From RGIG5327 sp045612485 (GTDB lineage Bacteria > Verrucomicrobiota > Lentisphaeria > Victivallales > UBA1829): a stretch of DNA of 24,599 nucleotides. Below the pieces are notes generated by a model. That model was not told the origin of the DNA. It was given only the letters and a program-made list of their open reading frames with translations, and ran no database searches. Of the stretch, positions 6,801 to 15,310 are shown one piece after another. The stretch lies in contig JAZKZE010000130.1 in the NCBI GenBank assembly GCA_045612485.1, positions 1 to 24,599 of the forward strand. Reading direction: 5' to 3'. Within the stretch, counting starts at the first letter, position 1, and every line of letters begins with the position of its first letter. The position numbers were made by a program, and so were the translations under genes.

Positions 6801-9350
6801 ATGAAAAACAAACTTGTGATCGTGGAATCTCCGGCAAAGGCGAAAACCATAGGAAAAATTCTTGGAAATGGTTATACCATCAAAGCCTCCATGGGGCATG
6901 TAAGGGATCTGCCCCAGCGTTCCCTTGGGGTGGATATTGAACATAATTTTGCCCCCCAGTATGAGGAAAACAGAGAACGGAGCAAAAACCTCAATGATCT
7001 GAAAAGTGCGGCAAAAGGTGCTGCGGAAATCTATCTTGCCCCTGACCCTGACCGTGAAGGGGAAGCCATTGCCTGGCATTTGAAAGATATGCTTTCCAAA
7101 GATAATAAAAATGCACTTTTCCGTCGTGTGACCTTCCATGAAATCACCGCAAGTGCCATCCGTAAAGCCTTTGAAAATCCTGCGGATATCGACCTTGACA
7201 GAGTAGATGCCCAGCAGGCAAGAAGAGTCCTTGACCGTATTGTGGGATATATGGTAAGTCCCCTTCTGTGGGGCAGGATCGAAAAGGGCTTGAGTGCCGG
7301 CCGTGTTCAGAGTGTGGCATTGCGTCTTGTCTGTGAACGGGAACGGGAGATCCTCTCATTCGTCCCGAAGGAATACTGGAACTTTTCCGCAAAATTCCAT
7401 GCGGAAGGGACAAAGGAAATGTATTCTGCCCGTCTTTTCAAGATCGACGGTGAAAAATTTGAAATAAGCAGCAGTGCGGAAGCGGATAAACTGCTTGCGG
7501 CCGTGCGTGCATCCTCCTCCTGGAAGATCGCCAATGTGGAGGAAACTCCCCGGAAACGTTTTGCCCAGCCCCCCTTTATCACAAGTACCTTACAGCAGGC
7601 GGCAAGCTCCTCTCTGGGCTTTTCCGCCAACAGTACCATGCGGATCGCCCAGCAGCTTTATGAAGGTCTGGACATTGGAAACGGTACCACAAGGGGTCTT
7701 ATCACCTATATGCGTACCGATGCAGTTGCTGTAGCAGCGGAAGCACAGCAGGCGGCAAGAAAATATATTGAGGAAAACTATGGTGCGGAATATGTCCCTG
7801 CCAAACCCAATATCTACCGTTCCAAAGCCTCTGCCCAGGGTGCGCACGAAGCGATCCGTCCCACAGATATAACTTTGACACCGGAAAAATTGAAAGGGGT
7901 TCTGGATACCCAGCAACTGAAACTGTATACCCTTATCTGGAAGAGATTTACAGCAAGCCAGATGGCCCCCTGCGAACAGATGCGTACAAGCGTGGATACC
8001 CAGAGTATTTCCCCTGAAGATTCCCGTCTTTACACCTTCCGCAGCACAGCCACAGTCACCACCTTTGCCGGGTTCCTCCGTGCCTACAATATTCAGGAGG
8101 AAGGTGCTGCATCCGAAGAGGATGAAGATACAAAGGATGCGGAAGTACTGAAGAATCTGAAAAACGGCATGACAAGTGTTCTTGCAGACAGCACCGGGGA
8201 GCAGAAATTCACCGAACCCGCCCCCCGTTTTTCCGAAGCTACCCTCATCAAAGAATTGGAATCCAACGGCATTGGCAGACCGTCCACTTATGCAACCATC
8301 GTCAATACCATCCAGGTCCGCAAATATGTAAACAAGGAAAAAGGTAAACTCATCCCTACAGAACTGGGCTTCAAGATCAATGATTATCTGGTAGCCAAAC
8401 TGCCGGAACTTTTCCAGGTGGGCTTTACTGCGGATATGGAAAATCAGCTGGACAGCGTGGAAGAAGGAAAAGTAGTCTGGACGGAGATGATGCAGGAATT
8501 TTATGATAAATTCCTCAAGTGGCTCAGTGCGGCAAAGACTGAAGGCGCTCCGGAAGGGGAAAAGGCAAAAGCCCTTATTGAACTGCTCAACAGTATCAAA
8601 GAGTGGCAGAAAGCCGAAAAGACCGGGACACGCACCTACGATGACAAGAGATTCTTCTCTTCCGTATTGAAAGCCTTTGAAAGTGGCAAAACCATTACCG
8701 CCAAACAATGGGAAGCCCTTCTGCGGCTTGCGGTAAAGTATGAGGAACAGCTTTCTGCACTTGCGGAAATTGCGGAAAAGTGCAACTTTACAGAAGAACT
8801 TGCTTCTACCAGACAGATCGCTCTTGAACGTACGGAAAAAGCGGCGGAAGCGAAAAAACAGCTGAAAGATGCGTCCGTACAGGCAGAGATCAGCAAATAT
8901 CAATCTTTGTTCAGTATCATGGATGTCATCAAATGGGATGTACCTGAAAAACGCAACGCTTTTGATGAGAAGAAATTTTATAATTCTCTCAAGACCCAGA
9001 ACAGTCAGGGGAAACTTCTTTCCATCAAACAGCTGTCTGTACTCAGCCGTCTGGCAATCAAATATAAAGTCCAGTTCTCTGCTGAAGATTATGCAAAGAT
9101 CACAGAGATCCTGAATCTTCCCGCTGAGGAACCCTCCTCTGCAACAACGGAAAAAACAGATCCGGAGATCCTGTTCAAAAAATTTGAAAGTGTGAAAGAG
9201 TGGGCGGAACCCAGGAAGATCGGCAGAATGGTCTATGATGACAAGGCGTTCTATGAGTCTTTGCTGAAACAGCACAAGGCAAAAAAGGAGCTTTCAGCCA
9301 AACAGCTTGCTGCGTTGCAGAAACTTGCCGGTAAATACTCTCTTAACTGA
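6801..9350 (+). CDS. topA: DNA topoisomerase I with a repeat-type C-terminus
   Basis: This type IA topoisomerase of 849 residues relaxes negative supercoils. I chose the ATG at 6801 because KNKLVIVESPAKAKTIGKILG is the canonical N-terminus (E9); an upstream TTG at 6696 adds an unrelated tail. The TOPRIM domain shows DPDREGE (82-88), and the active-site tyrosine is Y303 in ITYMRTD. IRPTDI and the gate motif GIGRPSTYA are present. Instead of the usual zinc ribbons, the region from about residue 590 holds three copies of a roughly 45-residue unit: W602-Y647, W712-Y755 and W801-Y846. Each has an aromatic/acidic FDDK-FY stretch and then an L-KQL--L-+LA-KY helix. No CxxC pairs occur there. A CYTH gene follows after 40 nt. 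Confidence 0.95.
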   Translation: MKNKLVIVESPAKAKTIGKILGNGYTIKASMGHVRDLPQRSLGVDIEHNFAPQYEENRERSKNLNDLKSAAKGAAEIYLAPDPDREGEAIAWHLKDMLSKDNKNALFRRVTFHEITASAIRKAFENPADIDLDRVDAQQARRVLDRIVGYMVSPLLWGRIEKGLSAGRVQSVALRLVCEREREILSFVPKEYWNFSAKFHAEGTKEMYSARLFKIDGEKFEISSSAEADKLLAAVRASSSWKIANVEETPRKRFAQPPFITSTLQQAASSSLGFSANSTMRIAQQLYEGLDIGNGTTRGLITYMRTDAVAVAAEAQQAARKYIEENYGAEYVPAKPNIYRSKASAQGAHEAIRPTDITLTPEKLKGVLDTQQLKLYTLIWKRFTASQMAPCEQMRTSVDTQSISPEDSRLYTFRSTATVTTFAGFLRAYNIQEEGAASEEDEDTKDAEVLKNLKNGMTSVLADSTGEQKFTEPAPRFSEATLIKELESNGIGRPSTYATIVNTIQVRKYVNKEKGKLIPTELGFKINDYLVAKLPELFQVGFTADMENQLDSVEEGKVVWTEMMQEFYDKFLKWLSAAKTEGAPEGEKAKALIELLNSIKEWQKAEKTGTRTYDDKRFFSSVLKAFESGKTITAKQWEALLRLAVKYEEQLSALAEIAEKCNFTEELASTRQIALERTEKAAEAKKQLKDASVQAEISKYQSLFSIMDVIKWDVPEKRNAFDEKKFYNSLKTQNSQGKLLSIKQLSVLSRLAIKYKVQFSAEDYAKITEILNLPAEEPSSATTEKTDPEILFKKFESVKEWAEPRKIGRMVYDDKAFYESLLKQHKAKKELSAKQLAALQKLAGKYSLN

Positions 9351-9390
9351 CAGATACAGGAATAAAAAATAATCTCCTGCGGGAAAAATC

Positions 9391-9891
9391 ATGGCTAAGG
9401 AAACGGAACGGAAATTTCTGCTTAAAGACAGTTCGTGGAGAGCTCTTATCCATTCCTCTGCGGTTTTCCGACAGGCATATATTCCTACCGTTCCCGGGGG
9501 AAAGCATATTACAGCAAGAGTACGGCTTGCAGGGGAAAAAGCGTTTCTCACGCTGAAAAATTCTCCTGCGGCAAGCTCCTCATTTTCCAGAAGTGAATTT
9601 GAATATTCCATTCCTGTTGAGGATGCCAAGATCCTTCTGGAAGAGTTCTGCGGGAAAAAACTGGAAAAGACCCGTCATATTGTTTTTTATGGCGGGAAAA
9701 AATGGGAAATTGATGAATTTTCCGGAGAGAACCGGGGGTTGACAGTTGCTGAAATCGAACTGCCTTCGGAAGATTCATTCTTTGAAAAACCCTCTTTTCT
9801 TGGGGAGGAAGTAACATTTGACCACCGTTACAGCAACTCATTTCTGGCGGAAAATCCCTATTGTTCCTGGGAAAAAAAGGAAGAAAAATGA
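9391..9891 (+). CDS. CYTH-domain protein (triphosphate tunnel metalloenzyme family)
   Basis: The product is 166 residues and opens with the family signature ExExK (E4, E6, K8 in MAKETERKFLL). Alternating charged strands follow (ARVRLAGEKAFLTLK, FEYSIPVEDA, KKWEIDEFSG, LTVAEIELP), as in the short bacterial CYTH proteins near 155 residues. Such enzymes hydrolyse inorganic triphosphate or long-chain polyphosphate using Mg2+ or Mn2+; some relatives are adenylate cyclases. The conserved lysine and arginine positions appear intact, so it is probably active. Its stop overlaps the start of the next gene by ATGA, which indicates translational coupling. The specific substrate cannot be inferred. Confidence 0.88.
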   Translation: MAKETERKFLLKDSSWRALIHSSAVFRQAYIPTVPGGKHITARVRLAGEKAFLTLKNSPAASSSFSRSEFEYSIPVEDAKILLEEFCGKKLEKTRHIVFYGGKKWEIDEFSGENRGLTVAEIELPSEDSFFEKPSFLGEEVTFDHRYSNSFLAENPYCSWEKKEEK

Positions 9892-10445
9892 AACGGATAT
9901 TGTTTTTCATTTCTGTTTTCCTTATATTTTTTTCTGCAGGGAAAGATCTTTCCGCAGCTGAAGGAAAGTCAGAGAGAAATTTCTGGCGGTATGATTTCCG
10001 TTCTGCAAGAAAATATGCAAAGGAAGAGGGGAAACTTCTCCTGCTCTTTTTTACCATTTCCGATTCTCCCGCCCCTATGAATAAACAGATGATCCTGTTA
10101 TACAGAACAAACCGTTTTTTTCTGGAAAAAAGTGCGGAAGATTATGTTTTACTGCATATAGATCTCTCCAATGATCCTGAAAAACTTACTGCGGGAAGGA
10201 AACGGCAGAACTCACTCTTACGGAACCGTTTTTCCGTCAGTACCTTTCCCGCCTTTGTGCTTGCAGATCCGGGAAATCCCTGGGGGACTCTTCTTTATAA
10301 AAGACAGGGCAGGATCGCCCCCGGTGACCTGCTGGATATTCTGAATAAGAGATTTGCCGCAAGAATAAAAAAAATGCGGCAGAAAAGAGAAAATGAGCCT
10401 TCCGGAAACGGGAAGAACGGTTCTGAAAAAGGAAAGATAAAATGA
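9888..10445 (+). CDS. Secreted thioredoxin-fold protein lacking the CxxC site
   Basis: The product is 185 residues. The ATG at 9888 overlaps the stop of the CYTH gene, and a signal peptide covers about residues 1-24. The body follows the thioredoxin-like pattern: WRYDFRSARKYAKEEGKLLLLFFT, an active-site loop, then STFPAFVLAD with the cis-proline at P121. Where homologues have SDWCxxC, this protein reads SDSPAPM, so the cysteines are replaced by P61 and M64. The whole protein contains no cysteine and cannot do disulfide exchange. The C-terminal 35 residues are lysine- and arginine-rich. I infer a chaperone-like or binding role in the periplasm. The fold call rests on pattern only. Its stop overlaps the next start (ATGA). 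Confidence 0.65.
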   Translation: MKRILFFISVFLIFFSAGKDLSAAEGKSERNFWRYDFRSARKYAKEEGKLLLLFFTISDSPAPMNKQMILLYRTNRFFLEKSAEDYVLLHIDLSNDPEKLTAGRKRQNSLLRNRFSVSTFPAFVLADPGNPWGTLLYKRQGRIAPGDLLDILNKRFAARIKKMRQKRENEPSGNGKNGSEKGKIK

Positions 10446-10960
10446 AAAAAATATTCTTCTGTCTTTTTGTTCTGCTTCTGACCTTTGCATTTTCCGTAAA
10501 GCTTTCCGGACTGCCTCCGGTGGATATGAAAAATATTGATCTGAGGAAAAACCGTACAGAATTCAGCAGTACAGGAGCGTCAGTGGATGATTTTCTCACG
10601 TCATTACAAACGAAGATCCTTTATCATTTTGAAAAATCTTTTGAACATTTTTCCCTTATATTTTCTTCTGCGCAGGATGAAGCCGTGAAAAAAGCAGAGG
10701 AAACCCTTGCCGGAAAAGGAAAGGAAACAATGGATTTTATAAAAGAACAGACTCAGAAAGCAGTGGGGGAAACTATCGAAAAGGAATGGAAAAAATATTC
10801 CGCACCTCCCGCTGTCCGGGAAAAGCAGAAAACGGAAAATAAAAAAGTAAGGGAGCCATCAGCGTCTTCTTCCGGGAACATCAAAGAAAAAAAGAAAAAT
10901 CCATCCGTTGCGGAAATCAATGAACCATTGATCCTGCCGGAACTTCCGGAGGTTCCCTGA
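10442..10960 (+). CDS. Unknown secreted protein, helical, proline/lysine-rich tail
   Basis: I do not recognise this 172-residue protein. It has a clear signal peptide (MKKIFFCLFVLLLTFAFS). A helical middle (about residues 50-115) includes the amphipathic stretch AVKKAEETLAGKGKETMDFI, and a charged, probably disordered tail ends in repeated proline/glutamate (LILPELPEVP). It overlaps the gene before it (ATGA) and the gene after it (TGATG), so it is made from the same message as the thioredoxin-fold protein and the D-aminoacylase. Conservation of this order elsewhere would be the best guide to its role. Confidence 0.75.
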   Translation: MKKIFFCLFVLLLTFAFSVKLSGLPPVDMKNIDLRKNRTEFSSTGASVDDFLTSLQTKILYHFEKSFEHFSLIFSSAQDEAVKKAEETLAGKGKETMDFIKEQTQKAVGETIEKEWKKYSAPPAVREKQKTENKKVREPSASSSGNIKEKKKNPSVAEINEPLILPELPEVP

Positions 10961-12558
10961 TGCCCTTTTCCGGAAAGGATTTTGTTATTACCAACGCCAG
11001 GATCATTGACGGAAGCGGAAAAACTGCCCCCTTCACGGGGGAGGTTGTTGTTTCAGGGGAAAAAATCTTATATGCGGGAAAAAAGGAAAGAGCAGATCAT
11101 TACAGGAATCTATCACTTTTTGATGCAGAAGGAATGACCCTTGCTCCCGGATTTATTGATACGCATACCCATTCGGATATGTCTTTATTTGCCGCTCCGG
11201 AAGCGGAAAGCTGTATTACCCAGGGAGTCACCACGCAGATCGCCGGAAACTGCGGACTTTCCCCCTTCCCCGTCCTTACAGAAGAAGTACGGGAACATTT
11301 GGAACACCTTTACAGCAAGTATGATAAAAAGATTTCGTGGCAAGATTTTTCCTCTTATGCGTCAGAATTGGAAAAAAGTATGCCGGCAACCAATCTTCTT
11401 TCGTTATGCGGGCATAATACTCTGAAGGCAAATATCTGTTCTTACAGGGGGAAAGAGTGTACAAAAGAGGAAGTGCAAAAGATGTGTGAACTGCTTTCCG
11501 GAACCTTATTACAGGGGGCGGCAGGACTTTCCACCGGGTTACTGTATGTTCCGGGCAACAGTTCCGGTACGGAAGAGCTTTTGATGCTGATGGATGTATT
11601 GAAAAAATATGATCTCCCCTATGCCACCCATTTACGCAGTGAAGGGACCTCTTTATGTGAAGCGGTAAAGGAAGCTGTATTTCTTGCGGAAAACGGCAGC
11701 AGGAAACTGCATATAAGTCATCTGAAAACAGCAAAAGAAACCAACTGGCACAAATTGCCGCAGGTATTTGCTCTTATGGAAGAGGGACGGAAAAAAGGAA
11801 TACAGATAAGCTGTGACCGTTACCCCTGGACATTTTCCGCCACTTCCCTTTCTGTGATCCTTCCGGGCATTTATCAGGACATGACCGATGCCGCCATAGA
11901 GAAAAAACTTGCAGATGATGAAAATGAGTGCCGTATTCTTGCTGAAAAACTGGATGAAAATATCAGCCATTGGCAGAGGATCCTTCTTGCAGATACAGAA
12001 AAAGAGGAATGGAAAAAGTTCTGCGGAAAAGATTTTGTTTTTACGGGAAATGCCCTCGGTCTTACGCCGGGACAGGCGGTAATGAAAATTCTGGCGGAAG
12101 ATGCTTCCTGCGCCATGGGAGCCTTCGGCGGAATGAGTGAAAAAAATCTTGCAGAGATCCTGAAGCTGGATTTCACCTGCTGCGGAAGTGATGAAACCAG
12201 CAGGCCATTTCTTTCCTCCATCGGCAGAAGCCATCCAAGGGGATTTGGTTCCTTTCCCCGTTTTTTCAATCAGTTGCGTTCCATGAATATACCGGAAGAA
12301 GAGATCATTTTCAGATTTACCGGTCTTCCCTCCCGGATTTTTTCCCTGCATGAAAGAGGCTTGATCCGGGCGGGATTTTATGCAGATATGGTTCTTTTTG
12401 ATCCGGAAAAATTTTCTTCAGAAGCAGATTTTACCCATCCGCATGTTCCGGCGGAAGGGGTGAAAGCTGTGTTTGTAAACGGTCAGCTCTGTGATATGGA
12501 AAAGAGTGTTCTCAAAAGAAAACGGAATGGAAAAGTCCTGAAAAAGATCTTCCGGTAA
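10960..12558 (+). CDS. N-acyl-D-amino-acid deacylase (D-aminoacylase family)
   Basis: This zinc-dependent amidohydrolase of 532 residues splits N-acyl-D-amino acids into a D-amino acid and the acyl group. Metal and active-site positions known from bacterial D-aminoacylase are all visible: H69 and H71 in DTHTHSD, C98 in GNCG, H224 in THLRSEG, H254 in HISHLK, and D411 in CGSDETSRPF followed by HPRGFGSF. There is no signal peptide, so it works in the cytoplasm. Its length is slightly above the usual 480-500 residues. It is the last gene of the overlapped set that starts with the CYTH protein. The substrate could be an N-acyl-D-glutamate or a peptidoglycan-derived D-amino acid, but the sequence does not settle this. 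Confidence 0.88.
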   Translation: MPFSGKDFVITNARIIDGSGKTAPFTGEVVVSGEKILYAGKKERADHYRNLSLFDAEGMTLAPGFIDTHTHSDMSLFAAPEAESCITQGVTTQIAGNCGLSPFPVLTEEVREHLEHLYSKYDKKISWQDFSSYASELEKSMPATNLLSLCGHNTLKANICSYRGKECTKEEVQKMCELLSGTLLQGAAGLSTGLLYVPGNSSGTEELLMLMDVLKKYDLPYATHLRSEGTSLCEAVKEAVFLAENGSRKLHISHLKTAKETNWHKLPQVFALMEEGRKKGIQISCDRYPWTFSATSLSVILPGIYQDMTDAAIEKKLADDENECRILAEKLDENISHWQRILLADTEKEEWKKFCGKDFVFTGNALGLTPGQAVMKILAEDASCAMGAFGGMSEKNLAEILKLDFTCCGSDETSRPFLSSIGRSHPRGFGSFPRFFNQLRSMNIPEEEIIFRFTGLPSRIFSLHERGLIRAGFYADMVLFDPEKFSSEADFTHPHVPAEGVKAVFVNGQLCDMEKSVLKRKRNGKVLKKIFR

Positions 12559-12599
12559 ACTTTTTCCCGTTCCGGATATATAATTTCTGCTCCGGACAT

Positions 12600-12627
12600 T
12601 TGATTTTTTGCTTAAAATTGCTATATT
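12600..12627 (+). promoter_or_regulatory. Candidate promoter of the metallophosphoesterase gene
   Basis: TTGATT (12600-12605) and TATATT (12622-12627) are separated by 16 bp. The leader to the ATG at 12675 is about 40 nt and ends in an AGGGAGAAAAG ribosome-binding region. Confidence 0.5.
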
Positions 12628-12674
12628 TCTGTATGTATAACATTTCAGATTTTTTTTAACAGGGAGAAAAGAAA

Positions 12675-13796
12675 ATGAGTACTGAAGTAACCTTGCCGGA
12701 TGTCTTTGCCTTCCCGCCTGCCGTCTATGCTGTGGGAAATGAGTATCAGATCTTTATTGTCGTAAAAAGTGAACTTCTGATGTGGGGCTGTGTGGGAGAT
12801 GAAGAATATTTTGATGACAGCAATGGTATCCTCCGTTCCGGAAGCGATACGCATAAAATCACAGTTCCCATGGAAGAATTGGATAAAGCAGGCAGTTATA
12901 CGGTAAAATTCCGCCGGGTGCAGGAGCGTCTCCCCTACTTTTCCAAAACAGGCGAAGTGGAAAGCGTTACAATCCCCTTCCGCAGTGTCCCGCAGGATAA
13001 TATCCATGTCTATCATGTGGCAGATACCCACAACAGAGTGGAACTGCCGGTAAGAACAGCCTCCTATTTCGGGGATAAACTGGATCTTCTCATCCTCAAT
13101 GGCGATATTCCCGACCACAGCGGAGAGATCCGCAATTTTATGACCATCCATGAGATCGCAGGAAAAATGACAAATGGAGAGATCGCCACGGTCTATTCCA
13201 GAGGCAATCACGATCTGCGGGGCAACCATGCGGAAGACCTTGCCACATACACCCCCAACCGTAACGGTCACAGTTTCTATACTTTCCGGGTGGGGTCATT
13301 ATGGGGGATCCTTGTGGATTGCGGGGAAGATAAGGAAGATACCCATGCAGCATACGGAAATACCATCTGCTGTCATGCCTTCCGGAAAAGGGAAACAAAG
13401 TATATTGAAGAGGTCATTAAAAATGCGGCAAATGAGTATGATGCGGAAGGGGTGAGATATAAAGTAGTGATTTCCCATGTTCCCTTCTCCTATGTTCTGC
13501 AGGAGCCTTTCAATATTGAAGGGGAATGTTACACAAAATGGTGCAGTCTTCTGAAAGAACATGTGAAGCCCCATGTGATGTTGAGCGGTCATTTGCACCG
13601 TTCCTTCCTTTCCCGCTGCGGCAGTGAAAACGATCATCTGGGGCAGCCCTGCCCGCTGGTGGTGGGTTCCCGTACAAACGGACAGGAGCCGGAAAAATTT
13701 GCCGGGGCAGCCCTCACCTTTGAAGACGGTCGCATCAATGTAAAATTTACCGATCAGGATCACAATGTATACGGGGAAGATACTCTGGAATTGTAA
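12675..13796 (+). CDS. Calcineurin-like metallophosphoesterase
   Basis: The product is 373 residues with no signal peptide. An N-terminal beta-rich domain of about 110 residues (a possible Ig-like fold) precedes the phosphoesterase core. All five metal-binding blocks are present: DTH (D117, H119), GDIPDH (D144), GNHD (N178, H179, D180), SHVP (H268) and GHLH (H306, H308). These bind two metal ions and hydrolyse a phosphoester bond. The substrate may be a nucleotide, phospholipid, sugar phosphate or phosphoprotein; nothing here selects one. It has its own likely promoter and probably forms a single-gene unit. Confidence 0.9.
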   Translation: MSTEVTLPDVFAFPPAVYAVGNEYQIFIVVKSELLMWGCVGDEEYFDDSNGILRSGSDTHKITVPMEELDKAGSYTVKFRRVQERLPYFSKTGEVESVTIPFRSVPQDNIHVYHVADTHNRVELPVRTASYFGDKLDLLILNGDIPDHSGEIRNFMTIHEIAGKMTNGEIATVYSRGNHDLRGNHAEDLATYTPNRNGHSFYTFRVGSLWGILVDCGEDKEDTHAAYGNTICCHAFRKRETKYIEEVIKNAANEYDAEGVRYKVVISHVPFSYVLQEPFNIEGECYTKWCSLLKEHVKPHVMLSGHLHRSFLSRCGSENDHLGQPCPLVVGSRTNGQEPEKFAGAALTFEDGRINVKFTDQDHNVYGEDTLEL

Positions 13797-13853
13797 AAAA
13801 CCTTGTAAAAGGCAAAGAAACTTAGGAAAAAGATCAAAAAAAGGATTTTTTAC

Positions 13854-13881
13854 TTGAATAAAGCGGATTCTGTGCTATTTT
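13854..13881 (+). promoter_or_regulatory. Promoter of rsfS
   Basis: TTGAAT (13854-13859) and TATTTT (13876-13881) have a 16-bp spacer, with TGC just before the -10 giving an extended -10 element. AAGGAG at 13906-13911 lies upstream of the ATG at 13925. Confidence 0.55.
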
Positions 13882-13924
13882 TTCACACAGATACAGAAAA
13901 GTTTTAAGGAGAAAGGCTGAAAGT

Positions 13925-14563
13925 ATGGCAGAAAAGAAAGTAAAAGAAACGGAATTCACTCCGGATGAACTCCTTGTCAGACTCTGCGAAGAGATCGCAT
14001 ACGAAAGAAAAGCGGAAAATATCATCCGCCTTAATCTGAAAGAATATTCAGCAGTCAGTGATTATTTCCTCCTCTGTACCGCAACAAGCACCCCTCATGT
14101 GGGGGCTTTGGCGGAAAGGATCAGAAGAGGGGTTCTTGAAAAAATGAATATCAAACCCTACCGTATGGACGGAAGTGCCGAAAGCTGCTGGATGATCGTG
14201 GACTACGGCAACGTAATGGTTCATATCATGACAGAGGAAAAACGGGAGGAATACCAGCTGGAAACGCTGTGGAACGATGTTCCTGCTGAGGATGCAGTCA
14301 AACGCATTGAAGCACAGTTGAGAAAGAAAGCTGCCGAACTCAAAAAGGCGGCAGAAGCAGAAGAAAAGAAGGCTGCCGCAAAGAAAACCGCTGTCAAAAA
14401 GCCTGCGGCTGAAAAATCTGCGGCTGCCGCAAAAAAAACAACCACAGTAAAAAAGGCGACAGAAGGAAAGAAAGCAACCGCAAAGAAAACCACTGCCAAA
14501 AAAACGGCGGCTGCCAAAAAGCCTGCGGCTGAAAAATCTGCGGCAAAGAAAACGGCGGAATGA
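13925..14563 (+). CDS. rsfS: Ribosomal silencing factor RsfS with histone-H1-like tail
   Basis: RsfS binds ribosomal protein uL14 and stops the subunits from joining when nutrients run out. Residues about 10-125 are a complete RsfS/Iojap domain (AVSDYFLLCTATSTPHVGALA, YRMDGSAESCWMIVDYGNVMVHIM). Typical RsfS ends near 110-130 residues; here about 85 more follow, nearly all Ala, Lys, Thr, Pro and Glu in KKTAAAKKPAAEKSAAKK-like units that resemble bacterial histone H1 tails. The tail contains an exact 30-bp direct repeat (14395-14424 and 14515-14544), so its length can change by recombination. It probably adds nucleic-acid or rRNA binding, which is inference. Confidence 0.92.
   Translation: MAEKKVKETEFTPDELLVRLCEEIAYERKAENIIRLNLKEYSAVSDYFLLCTATSTPHVGALAERIRRGVLEKMNIKPYRMDGSAESCWMIVDYGNVMVHIMTEEKREEYQLETLWNDVPAEDAVKRIEAQLRKKAAELKKAAEAEEKKAAAKKTAVKKPAAEKSAAAAKKTTTVKKATEGKKATAKKTTAKKTAAAKKPAAEKSAAKKTAE
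14395..14544 (+). repeat. 30-bp direct repeat inside the rsfS tail
   Basis: Bases 14395-14424 are identical to 14515-14544, exactly 120 bp apart and in frame. Each copy encodes KKPAAEKSAA. Recombination between them would remove or add 40 residues without a frameshift. Confidence 0.85.
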
Positions 14564-14593
14564 TCCGTCAGGACAAAATATATAACAAATGAA

Positions 14594-14640
14594 AAAAAGA
14601 GAAAAGGATTTCTTCTGAAATCATAACTTTTCTCTTTTTC
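14594..14640 (+). terminator. Intrinsic terminator after rsfS
   Basis: AAAAAGAGAAAAG (14594-14606) pairs perfectly with CTTTTCTCTTTTT (14627-14639). An inner stem GATTTC/GAAATC (14607-14622) extends it. The 3' arm ends in five T. It is low in GC, so termination may be partial. The next gene starts 18 nt later. Confidence 0.6.
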
Positions 14641-14657
14641 TTATACCGGGGTAACTG

Positions 14658-15290
14658 ATGTCTCAATCAACCGACAACTGGAGCGAATTTGACTGGGAAA
14701 ATGCGTTCAAAGCGGATGATGCCAGAATCAATCTTTATATGAGAGAATTGTATAAATATATTGATCTGCCTTCCGAAGATGAACTCATCATGCGGCGTCT
14801 TTCCAATGATCCGGAATACAAAAGGATCAATGACCCCGCCCTCACAGAAAAGCTCATGCGGTACTTCCGGAAAAAGAATATTGAGGAAACAGAGGAAAAT
14901 TCCGACACAGCCTGGCAGAAACGTCCCGGAGCGGCTTCATTCATGCTGTTTTCCCGTCTGGCAAGACTTTGGGCACAGGAATTTGCCCGTGCCGGGGAAA
15001 ATGTTTCCTCCATGGCGTTTTTACGGATCTCCTGTGTTTACGGACAACTGCTTCTGCAAAGTTCAGATATTATGGATCTCAAGGAAAACGATCCCGCTAC
15101 CGATCCCCTGAAATGCGCCATTGTCAAAAGAATGCTTGCCAGGATCAATTTTCTCTGCGGGGAATTCAGTTCTTTCGGGAAAACATATCCGGCCCACGCA
15201 GAAAGCTGTATGTATCACTTCAATAATCTTCTGGAACTGCGGGAAAAAATCATTGCCTTTCTGTTCCGCACAAGAAAGAGATCCTGCTGA
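14658..15290 (+). CDS. Unknown cytoplasmic protein encoded next to rarA
   Basis: I do not recognise this 210-residue protein. It has no signal peptide or membrane segment. It is rich in acidic and aromatic residues at the N-terminus (WSEFDWENAF, LYMRELYKYIDLPSEDE) and helical throughout, with four cysteines in the second half. The first 45 residues look like a short helical docking segment, which is speculative. It starts right after the rsfS terminator and ends 20 nt before rarA, so co-expression with rarA is likely. Its coding style matches its neighbours, with no sign of transfer. Confidence 0.75.
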   Translation: MSQSTDNWSEFDWENAFKADDARINLYMRELYKYIDLPSEDELIMRRLSNDPEYKRINDPALTEKLMRYFRKKNIEETEENSDTAWQKRPGAASFMLFSRLARLWAQEFARAGENVSSMAFLRISCVYGQLLLQSSDIMDLKENDPATDPLKCAIVKRMLARINFLCGEFSSFGKTYPAHAESCMYHFNNLLELREKIIAFLFRTRKRSC

Positions 15291-15310
15291 AACTTACGGG
15301 GAAGATCACC

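Noticed and set aside
7590..9275. 561-codon frame antisense to topA
   Set aside because: This is again a shadow of sense codon use; the translation is rich in Phe, Cys and His with no recognisable motif.
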